Source of the DNA: Paracrocinitomix sp040880585
Lineage (GTDB): Bacteria > Bacteroidota > Bacteroidia > Flavobacteriales_D > Crocinitomicaceae
Length of the DNA stretch: 64,000 nt
Direction of reading: 5' to 3'
Assembly (NCBI GenBank): GCA_040880585.1
Contig: JBBDID010000048.1
Location: forward strand, 1-64,000
In this document: positions 52,047 through 59,276 of the stretch, in pieces
How the letters are laid out: each line of letters begins with the position of its first letter
Position numbering within the stretch: position 1 is the first letter of the stretch
Made by a program: the position numbers and the translations under genes
The notes under the pieces: generated by a model
What the model was told of the DNA's origin: nothing
Database searches by the model: none
The model's input: only the letters and a program-made list of their open reading frames with translations

Positions 52047-53153
52047 ATGCAGATTAAAGCTTTAACTTCGGCTTTAATTAAGCGCTTATTCATGCCACAA
52101 TTGAAAGACATAAAACGCCCCATCATCATCAGTGGTCCTTGCAGTGCAGAGACTGAAGAACAGCTCATGCAAACGGCAAAAGAATTGAAGGAAACAGGTA
52201 AAGTTGATATTCTACGCGCCGGAATCTGGAAACCCAGAACACGTCCCAATTCTTTTGAAGGGGTTGGTGAAGTGGGATTAAAATGGTTGATTGATGCGGG
52301 TAAGGAAGTAGGACTACCCGTAATTACCGAGGTTGCCAATGCGCAACACGTTGAACTGGCATTGAAAGCGGGTTATACCAACTTATGGATTGGGGCAAGA
52401 ACCACTGTAAACCCTTTTACCGTCCAGGAAATTGCAGATGCCCTTCAGGGAACCGAAGTAGAATTATTGGTTAAAAATCCGATTAATCCTGATATTAACT
52501 TGTGGATAGGAGCTATTGAGCGATTCAAAAATGCGGACTTAAAAGAAGTACACGCCATTCACCGGGGATTTTCATCTTTTAAAGGCGAAAAATACCGTAA
52601 CGAACCCATGTGGGAAATTCCCATTGCTTTGAAGGCAGAATTTCCCGACATCAAGTTAATTTGCGATCCCAGCCATATTTGCGGACGAAGGGATATACTG
52701 AAAGAAGTTTCACAAAAAGCAATTGACCTGGCATTTGATGGACTGATGATCGAATCACATATCACGCCTGATGAAGCCTGGAGTGATGCGCAACAACAAA
52801 TTACACCGTCTCAATTAAATGAATTGCTTGAGCAGCTGATTATCCGGGAAATAACGACGGATGATGAAAACTTTTCTGCTTCGCTTGAGGATTTGAGAGG
52901 CAGCATTAACCAGATTGACCGGGAACTTGTTGAGTTGATCGCCAGACGTATGGGAATTGCTGAGGAAATTGGAATATTTAAAAAAGAGCATAACATTACT
53001 ATCTTGCAACCTCAAAGATGGGAGGAGATTAAGCGAATGCAACTTTCTTCAGGTACTGCTAAAGGACTTTCTGAAAAGTTTATTATCAAATACCTGGAAG
53101 CCATTCACCAGGAATCTATCCGTCATCAAACTGCTGTGATGAATAAAGGATGA
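52047..53153 (+). CDS. Bifunctional DAHP synthase / chorismate mutase (AroG-AroQ fusion)
   Basis: The product is 368 residues (353 if the ATG at 52092 is used, which starts closer to the conserved core). Residues about 25-265 are a KDO8P-like type I-beta DAHP synthase: IISGPCSAETEEQ, RAGIWKPRTRPNSFEGVG and CDPSHICGRRD are diagnostic. Residues about 280-365 are a type II chorismate mutase (LEDLRGSINQIDRELVELIARR). It condenses phosphoenolpyruvate and erythrose 4-phosphate and rearranges chorismate to prephenate. The mutase part usually also gives feedback control. It overlaps aroA by 4 bases. Confidence 0.93.
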   Translation: MQIKALTSALIKRLFMPQLKDIKRPIIISGPCSAETEEQLMQTAKELKETGKVDILRAGIWKPRTRPNSFEGVGEVGLKWLIDAGKEVGLPVITEVANAQHVELALKAGYTNLWIGARTTVNPFTVQEIADALQGTEVELLVKNPINPDINLWIGAIERFKNADLKEVHAIHRGFSSFKGEKYRNEPMWEIPIALKAEFPDIKLICDPSHICGRRDILKEVSQKAIDLAFDGLMIESHITPDEAWSDAQQQITPSQLNELLEQLIIREITTDDENFSASLEDLRGSINQIDRELVELIARRMGIAEEIGIFKKEHNITILQPQRWEEIKRMQLSSGTAKGLSEKFIIKYLEAIHQESIRHQTAVMNKG

Positions 53154-54385
53154 AAAAAGAAGTGCCGCACGATTTTGTAGTACAGGAAGTTATTGCTCCT
53201 GCCTCAAAAAGCTATGCGCAACGGGCAATTTTGGCAGCTTGTTTGAGTAAAGGCACTTCGGTTATTCATTATCCGGGACATTCAGATGATGTCGTGAACA
53301 TTATAGCTATCGGCTCTCAACTGGGCGCAGAAATTGTTGTAAAAGGTGCGATTTTAGAGATTACCGGATTTCAAAAGGCCGTTCGATCAGAACTAAACTG
53401 CGGTGAATCGGGTTTGGGAATTCGATTAACAACAAGTATTGCAGCCGGAATTGGTGGAAAATATGAAATTACGGGTGCGGGTAGTTTAAAAAATCGACCG
53501 GTCGACCAGTTTGAAGATTTTTTGCCTTTGCTTGGAGTGGAGTGTAATACAAATAACGGTTTGGTTCCCATCCAATTGAACGGCAAAATACAAGGTGGCA
53601 AAATACAATTAGATGGTAGCTTGTCTTCCCAGTTTTTATCGGGATTGTTGATGGCGCTCCCTTTGGCAGAAAAGGATTCGACTATTGAGGTAAAAGACCT
53701 GAAATCGATTCCGTACATTAAAATGACCTTAGAATTGCTCCAAAAGTTTGAAATTCAGATTGAACATGACAATTTCGAGACGTTCAGAATCAAGGGAAAT
53801 CAGAAATATCAGGCTACAGCATACACTGTTGAAGGAGATTGGAGCGGAGCGGCTTTTTGGATGGTTTATGGTACGATTGCCCATGACTTGCAGATTCGCA
53901 ATTTAAATTCGGCAAGTTTACAAGCCGACCGGGAGGTTTTAAGGGCGATTGAAAAAGCAGGCGGAAGTTTTGAATGGACGGATAACCTACTAAAAATCAA
54001 CAAATCGGAACAGCTTATCCCCTTTGAATTTGATGCCACCCATTGTCCCGATTTATTTCCTGCGTTGACTGTATTAGCTGCAGCAATAGATGGCAAATCC
54101 AGCATAAAGGGGGTAAAACGCCTCATTCATAAAGAAAGTAACCGGGCATTTGTCTTAAAAAATGAGTTTGAAAAGTTAGGATTGCAGATTGAGATAGAAG
54201 GTGATGAGATGTGTATTCACGGTCAGGGCAATTTACACGGCGGGGAGATCCATTCAAACAACGATCACCGCATTGCTATGGCAGGAGCCATTGCTGCTGC
54301 TTTAACGGAAACGGAGATTACAATTGAAAATGCTGAATCCGTAAATAAGAGTTATCCTGAGTTTTGGGAGGTTGTTGGGGTGTGA
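53150..54385 (+). CDS. aroA: 3-phosphoshikimate 1-carboxyvinyltransferase (EPSP synthase)
   Basis: The product is 411 residues. It transfers the enolpyruvyl group from phosphoenolpyruvate to shikimate 3-phosphate. The start VIAPASKSYAQRAILAA holds the substrate lysine, and NCGESGLGIRLTTSIAAG corresponds to the usual LGNAGTAMR loop in the divergent Bacteroidota form. The later part has NNDHRIAMAGAIAA, a conserved motif near the end. It overlaps the AroG-AroQ gene by 4 bases, so the pair covers the first and sixth steps of chorismate synthesis plus prephenate formation. Confidence 0.93.
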   Translation: MKKEVPHDFVVQEVIAPASKSYAQRAILAACLSKGTSVIHYPGHSDDVVNIIAIGSQLGAEIVVKGAILEITGFQKAVRSELNCGESGLGIRLTTSIAAGIGGKYEITGAGSLKNRPVDQFEDFLPLLGVECNTNNGLVPIQLNGKIQGGKIQLDGSLSSQFLSGLLMALPLAEKDSTIEVKDLKSIPYIKMTLELLQKFEIQIEHDNFETFRIKGNQKYQATAYTVEGDWSGAAFWMVYGTIAHDLQIRNLNSASLQADREVLRAIEKAGGSFEWTDNLLKINKSEQLIPFEFDATHCPDLFPALTVLAAAIDGKSSIKGVKRLIHKESNRAFVLKNEFEKLGLQIEIEGDEMCIHGQGNLHGGEIHSNNDHRIAMAGAIAAALTETEITIENAESVNKSYPEFWEVVGV

Positions 54386-54423
54386 GGGTTTCTGAGAGTT
54401 TTTGAGGGTTTCTGCTACTGTTA

Positions 54424-54660
54424 ACGTTCGATCTCGACTACGCTCGATCTCCGGGATTATTAGTTTTGCGTCGTGCTTGCTAATCGAGTCGGAAGTCGAG
54501 CGTAGCCGAGACTGCAGCCGAGAGCAGTATGAAACATCACGACTTGACCGTGCTAATCGAGTCGGAAGTCGTAGTCGAGAGCAGTATGTAGTGCACTTTG
54601 CCCGCTAATCGAGTCGGAAGTCGAGCGTAGCCGAGACTGGAGCCGAGAGCAGTATGAAAC
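54424..54660. repeat. Left repeat array flanking the GIY-YIG gene
   Basis: After an inverted start (ATCTCGACTACGCTCGATCT) come three units beginning GCTAATCGAGTCGGAAGTCG at 54479, 54552 and 54604. The stretch 54479-54648 is repeated at 55182-55351 with one mismatch in 170 bases. The unit is GC-rich compared with the chromosome. The preceding stretch 54386-54423 holds only a short degenerate direct repeat (GAGGGTTTCTG/GAGTTTTTGAG). Confidence 0.9.
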
Positions 54661-54708
54661 ATGATGAAAATGTAATTCAGTGTCATAAAAAATCACTTAC
54701 TTTACTAC

Positions 54709-55023
54709 ATGCCAAAAGGATACGTATACATGCTTGAATGTTCCAACGGAACAATTTATACAGGGAGTACTATTCATTTAAACGAGAGAGTTGAAGATCA
54801 TTTTAAAGGGCAAGGTGCAAATCACACAAAACGTTATCCTCCAACAAAACTCATTTATGTAAAGGAATTTGATCGTATTGACAAAGCTTTTTATAGAGAA
54901 AAACAGATTCAGCGGTGGGGAAAAGATAAAAAACTGGCTCTAGCTAGCAGAAATTTTGAGAAATTGAAAGAATTAGCGGAGTGCATGAATGATTCGCATT
55001 GGAAGAGTTATGTCAAAGAGTAG
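54709..55023 (+). CDS. GIY-YIG single-domain nuclease
   Basis: The product is 104 residues. The GIY-YIG core is MPKGYVYMLECSNGTIYTGST (Y-V-Y and Y-T-G) followed by the catalytic Arg in LNERVEDH. Glu for the metal is probably in YREKQIQRWGKDKK (Glu about 64). It is a UPF0213/YhbQ-like single domain without a DNA-binding partner domain. It is the only gene between two long near-identical repeat arrays, so a role in moving or maintaining that unit is possible but unproven. Confidence 0.88.
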   Translation: MPKGYVYMLECSNGTIYTGSTIHLNERVEDHFKGQGANHTKRYPPTKLIYVKEFDRIDKAFYREKQIQRWGKDKKLALASRNFEKLKELAECMNDSHWKSYVKE

Positions 55024-55030
55024 TTTTTAT

Positions 55031-55380
55031 AACGCTCGATCTCCGGGACTATTGTTTTTACTTGCCTTGCTGATCGAGCGGAGCCGAGAGCAGCTTGTGG
55101 TACACCTTGCCTTGCTGATCGAGCCGGAAGTCGAGCGTAGCCGAGACTGCAGCCGAGAGCAGCTTGTAGTGCACTTTGCCCGCTAATCGAGTCGGAAGTC
55201 GAGCGTAGCCGAGACTGCAGCCGAGAGCAGCATGAAACATCACGACTTGACCGTGCTAATCGAGTCGGAAGTCGTAGTCGAGAGCAGTATGTAGTGCACT
55301 TTGCCCGCTAATCGAGTCGGAAGTCGAGCGTAGCCGAGACTGGAGCCGAGACTGGAGACAAGACCGGAGCCGGAAGCAGT
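55031..55380. repeat. Right repeat array flanking the GIY-YIG gene
   Basis: It begins with GCTCGATCTCCGGGACTATT, nearly the same as at 54441 on the left, and then has five units starting at 55069, 55114, 55182, 55255 and 55307. The last three repeat the left array's three units in order and spacing (73 and 52 bases). The first two are slightly different (GCTGATCGAG). No coding sequence is supported in this stretch. Confidence 0.9.
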
Positions 55381-55402
55381 ACGCAAAGAGAGCAACACAA
55401 AC

Positions 55403-56716
55403 TTACAAATTCATACGCTTAGCGTGAGCAGATGTTTTTTGTGGATTCCAGGGATCTTTATAAGAACGCTTAAAAAAGAACTCTTGAAAATACGCTATGG
55501 TTCTGACTATCCTGAGGTAATAACCAAAATAAAAGACCATACAGGGGATATAGATCAGGAAATAGGTATAGGAAGTATTTGATCGGATTCTATACAAGCT
55601 GTAAATCACAAATTTGACGAAGTTTGTCACGGTATAAAGCAAAATATTAGTGATCAGGATATTGATTAATTGAGAAGGGTAATTCGCTACCATATCGATC
55701 AGGTAGATGTACCATTTAAAGTTCAGCACCAAATTATAGGTGATGTTTTCCATAAAGGCAAAGAAATTCAAAAAGTTAAACGATTGATTTGGAATTAACA
55801 CATCTCTGTGTTTTCGAATTCTAAACCGTATCAGGGATTTATCCCACCTCAATCGTTGTTTGGTCAATTTTTTAAAGGTGTTAGGAGCAGAAGTTAAGCA
55901 AACCGCTTCTTGTTCAAACTTTATTTTATATCCCAATTTTCGCAGTTTGACGGTAATATCGCCATCTAATCCCGGCCCAATGTCCCAACCTTTTACCTGT
56001 TCCAGGGCATCTGCTCTAAAAGCCCCAAAAGCTCCGGAGATAATCCTGTAAATCCCCAAATAAGACGTCACTACCCTTCCAATACTGATGGTGTCGTAAT
56101 ATTCAATGGCTTGTAAAGTAGTCGCCAGGCCTTCGTCATAATTTCTCACCATCACATTACCGCCCACACCTGCTACATGCTGATCTTTATAAAAAGGAAT
56201 GATGATTTTTTCCATGGCATCCCGATCATACGAACAATCAGCATCTAAATGCACAATAAATTTTCCCTTGGCATACCGCAGTGCCAAGTTTGCTCCTGAA
56301 GCTTTTCCTCCCCGCACTTCATTCCGTAAAAAGAGGTCAATCAATCCGGCTTTTTCAAGATCGCGACCAATAATGGGTGTTTCGTCATCCGATCCATCAT
56401 CAACAACAATAATCTCTATGTTTTTATACGTTTGCTCATTCAATGAGCGGATCAGTTTATAGAGGTGTTTGCCCTCATTTTTTCCCGGTATGATGATAGA
56501 AACCAAAGGGTATTCAAAAAGAAAGTCCTTTCTGGCTTTCAGGTGTTTTTTTTTCCCAAAAACTTTAGTTAAGCGCCATAAATTAAGGACAAAGAACTCC
56601 AACACAAAATAACGGATGAACTCAAAGAAGATATAGAACCAAAACAATCGGATAAAATGTCCGACAGTAAGGCTTTCAAGAAAGCGGAGGTAATTATCTA
56701 ACAGTTCATCAAACAT
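55403..56716 (-). CDS. Processive family 2 glycosyltransferase (polysaccharide synthase)
   Basis: The product is 437 residues. An N-terminal helical region (about 17-50) is followed by a GT-A domain with VSIIIPGKNEGKHLYKLI, IVVDDGSDDE, HLDADCSYD (DxD), GLDGDITVKLRKLGY and the processivity motif TKQRLRWDKS (QxxRW). Three or four membrane helices end the protein. This is the BcsA/PgaC/HasA type, which makes a linear polymer and moves it through its own channel. It is the last gene of a four-gene unit, overlapping the upstream gene by 1 base. No PilZ domain is present. The product sugar is unknown. Confidence 0.88.
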   Translation of the reverse strand: MFDELLDNYLRFLESLTVGHFIRLFWFYIFFEFIRYFVLEFFVLNLWRLTKVFGKKKHLKARKDFLFEYPLVSIIIPGKNEGKHLYKLIRSLNEQTYKNIEIIVVDDGSDDETPIIGRDLEKAGLIDLFLRNEVRGGKASGANLALRYAKGKFIVHLDADCSYDRDAMEKIIIPFYKDQHVAGVGGNVMVRNYDEGLATTLQAIEYYDTISIGRVVTSYLGIYRIISGAFGAFRADALEQVKGWDIGPGLDGDITVKLRKLGYKIKFEQEAVCLTSAPNTFKKLTKQRLRWDKSLIRFRIRKHRDVLIPNQSFNFLNFFAFMENITYNLVLNFKWYIYLIDMVANYPSQLINILITNILLYTVTNFVKFVIYSLYRIRSNTSYTYFLIYIPCMVFYFGYYLRIVRTIAYFQEFFFKRSYKDPWNPQKTSAHAKRMNL

Positions 56717-58134
56717 CAGCTAAAAGACTTTGTTAACTGCTGGATATGTAATTGTGGCGATAATTTATAATCCAACTTAATGACTTCATATTCAAACTCT
56801 ACTTCAATGTCTTTAAATGCTGTTTTTATTAAGCGTTGAAGCATGGTGATGATTTCTTCCAGGATTCGAATAGAAATTTTTCGTGGAATTTCGTTCATGG
56901 AAAGAAGGATAGTAGATGAACTTTGAAAAGAGATAATGTCAGAAGTACGAATATTAGATCGGATCACTTTCACCAAATCTTTCAGCAAGGACTTTTGAAC
57001 TTCAGAACCTATTTTTGAATAAATCTGAGAAGGGTTGGACAAATGAATGGCGCATATATTAGAAGCTCCTTCAGTTTGTCTCAGCCGCTCAATCTCATAC
57101 TTCAACATGGTGACAAAGGTCTCGTATTTGACAGTTCCGATAATTTCTTCTATATCCTTTGAGGTGTTTATAAACCCTTTAATGGCAGCCAGCTGCCCCT
57201 TTTTGGTCAAGCTGTAATTTCGGATTTCTCTACCTTTTAACTGCTCTACAAAACTATCTGTGGCACAAAAAAGGCATTTTGCTTTAACATTAAAATCCTG
57301 AAATTTATGACTACAAGCGATACACTCATGTAAAACCGAAGGTTTGTCATAATCCACCCCAATATGTCTTAGTCTTTTGTTGCATTTGGGACAATCCAAT
57401 TGGTCATCAATTTCGTTGGTGAAATCAGATAAGGGCCCCACATAGGCGCATGGAAAGTGGTGAATAATATCCTCTGTTCTGGAATTGGAACTATTACATT
57501 TGGGACAGACTTCACGATAGGTCATGTGTCCGCTTTGGCAGGAAGGACAGAGGTATACACGATCTACATAAGTAGAGCTAAAAATACCTTCTTCTTCCGC
57601 AATTTCAAGAATATCCAGCGCCAGGTGCTCGTCTTTTTGACTAAAATTGATGGATAAAATGGGATAAGAATAATTGTTGGCTGAATAAATGTATGGAATC
57701 GGCTCCAAATCTTGAATTTCACAGGTATACATAAAGCAGATGATCTTTTCAATCATCTGCGCTTCAAAAGAAAGGGAGTTGGTAAAATGTAAATCCTGCG
57801 TTTTGGTCAGTATTCGCTCCACTTCAGGGGTGATTAATTCTATTTGCTCTAAACTGTAGAGCGTACCATCTACCAGTTTATTGATAACCGGATCAACGAT
57901 ATTGGTTCCTTTCAGCAAAAATACCGGCTTTAAGTAAATATCGGGACTATTGTGGGCACGAATTCTTCGCACAATTTGCCGCACAAAATCAGGATCATTT
58001 CCATCAATAATCACAGCTGAATAGTATTGCACTTTTTCCACATCCAGATTGTCGAGGTAATCAATTTTCAGGAAGGTAAACCCGGCGTATTTGATCGTAG
58101 ACTCCTGCTCGTTTATTTCTAACTCTGCTGCCAT
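56716..58134 (-). CDS. Pseudo-receiver, zinc-ribbon (TackOD1-like) and degenerate GGDEF-like protein
   Basis: The product is 472 residues with no membrane helix. Residues 1-115 resemble a receiver domain without the phospho-acceptor Asp pattern (SAVIIDGNDPDFVRQIVRRI). Residues 190-295 hold five CxxC-type pairs (Cys196/199, 210/213, 248/251, 271/274, 287/290), a TackOD1-like metal-binding module. Residues about 340-470 look like a GGDEF fold (ICAIHLSNPSQIYSKIGSEVQ, IIRT-like strand) but lack the GGDEF active-site motif. It probably regulates the synthase encoded next, as PelD does with a degenerate GGDEF. It overlaps both neighbours by 1 base. Confidence 0.65.
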   Translation of the reverse strand: MAAELEINEQESTIKYAGFTFLKIDYLDNLDVEKVQYYSAVIIDGNDPDFVRQIVRRIRAHNSPDIYLKPVFLLKGTNIVDPVINKLVDGTLYSLEQIELITPEVERILTKTQDLHFTNSLSFEAQMIEKIICFMYTCEIQDLEPIPYIYSANNYSYPILSINFSQKDEHLALDILEIAEEEGIFSSTYVDRVYLCPSCQSGHMTYREVCPKCNSSNSRTEDIIHHFPCAYVGPLSDFTNEIDDQLDCPKCNKRLRHIGVDYDKPSVLHECIACSHKFQDFNVKAKCLFCATDSFVEQLKGREIRNYSLTKKGQLAAIKGFINTSKDIEEIIGTVKYETFVTMLKYEIERLRQTEGASNICAIHLSNPSQIYSKIGSEVQKSLLKDLVKVIRSNIRTSDIISFQSSSTILLSMNEIPRKISIRILEEIITMLQRLIKTAFKDIEVEFEYEVIKLDYKLSPQLHIQQLTKSFS

Positions 58135-59276
58135 TAGAATGTCCTTTTTGTGATTTTCACACTAAGTTTATAATACTTCTTCCACATATTCAAATCATTC
58201 TCACCGATAGGTAAAATATCTGCTGCAAGCGTCCTTGTGGTAGGCTCAAATTTCTTCTGAAATTCTTCAGGTAAAATATAAGTCGCCGAATAAAAACGAT
58301 CGACAACTCCTTTACTTTCTGTGCCATCTGCAAATTCAATGTTTACCAAATCTCCTTCTTGTAAATATTTGAGGTCTTCTTGTTTAAAAAAGCCTTTGAT
58401 GTGTACATTATTCGGTTGATGTATCGCCAGTATATTTTCTGATTTTAAAGCCACCTCATACGGCATTTTATGGATTCTTGTGACGCTTCCATTAATGGGA
58501 GAAGTAAATATTTTATACCCCATAATATTTTCTACTCCGGCCAGCATTACTAAATCTCCGGTAGCATTTCTCCTGCCCAGGGAATCCATTCCAAAAGTTC
58601 CCATTTTCTGTTCAATCTCAATTCGTTTCGCCTCCACCTCCTGTTCCATAATGTCTTTTAGGTGTCCAATTTGTTTACTGTAAATCCGATTTCTTTCATT
58701 CAGCAAATTGATTTCAGCCCTCAACTTTGAGATTTGATACTCCAGATTTTCCAAATTAGTATGTGAAACGGCATCTAAAATCACCTCATTTCTAACCCGC
58801 TCCAAATCCTGCTGATACACTTCAAGCAGAGATTCATTGTCTCTGATCTGCACCCGGTTCAAATCCCGGTCACGACTTAATTGGTATATTTCCCGCTCAA
58901 TCCAAGAGTCTTTCTTTCCGCCACCGGCAATACTAATTGAATTTCCTCCCCCGTTTCCAAAATAATCTTCATCCAGAAAATAGGTGAATAAGGTATCCCC
59001 AACAGCGACTTGCTCACCTTCTTTTACATTAAATTTCAAAATACGAATATCATCTGTGTGTCGAATATCTACACTCTCAAACAACACCTGGCCGTTGCCC
59101 TCAATGTAAAAATAAGAGTTAATGATAAAACGACCGGTGAAGAATAAGAAAATCGCCATTAGGACGAGATAAACGAAACGATCCCAATTAAATGGGCGCT
59201 TGTTCTTACGGTTACTCTGTTCTTCAAAGTACCGCAAATAGCTTTCTTCTTTTCGTTTAAAGTTTATACTCTTCAT
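58134..59276 (-). CDS. HlyD-type periplasmic adaptor
   Basis: The product is 380 residues. A single membrane helix (about 32-52) is followed by a barrel-sandwich half (SVDIRHTDDIRILKFNVKEGEQVAVGDTLFTY, split here: VKEGEQVAVGDTLF is the key motif). A long coiled-coil hairpin (about 120-225) and the second half (FTSPINGSVTRIHKM) come next, then a beta-barrel (VNIEFADGTESKGVVDRF). These parts define the membrane fusion proteins that connect an inner-membrane machine with a TolC channel. No ABC or RND pump gene is nearby. It follows the TolC-like gene with no gap. Confidence 0.85.
   Translation of the reverse strand: MKSINFKRKEESYLRYFEEQSNRKNKRPFNWDRFVYLVLMAIFLFFTGRFIINSYFYIEGNGQVLFESVDIRHTDDIRILKFNVKEGEQVAVGDTLFTYFLDEDYFGNGGGNSISIAGGGKKDSWIEREIYQLSRDRDLNRVQIRDNESLLEVYQQDLERVRNEVILDAVSHTNLENLEYQISKLRAEINLLNERNRIYSKQIGHLKDIMEQEVEAKRIEIEQKMGTFGMDSLGRRNATGDLVMLAGVENIMGYKIFTSPINGSVTRIHKMPYEVALKSENILAIHQPNNVHIKGFFKQEDLKYLQEGDLVNIEFADGTESKGVVDRFYSATYILPEEFQKKFEPTTRTLAADILPIGENDLNMWKKYYKLSVKITKRTF

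Noticed and set aside
54479..55360. Possible CRISPR array
   Set aside because: Repeats are uneven in length, the intervening sequences are themselves duplicated between arrays, and there are no cas genes. It is a repeat array around a GIY-YIG gene.
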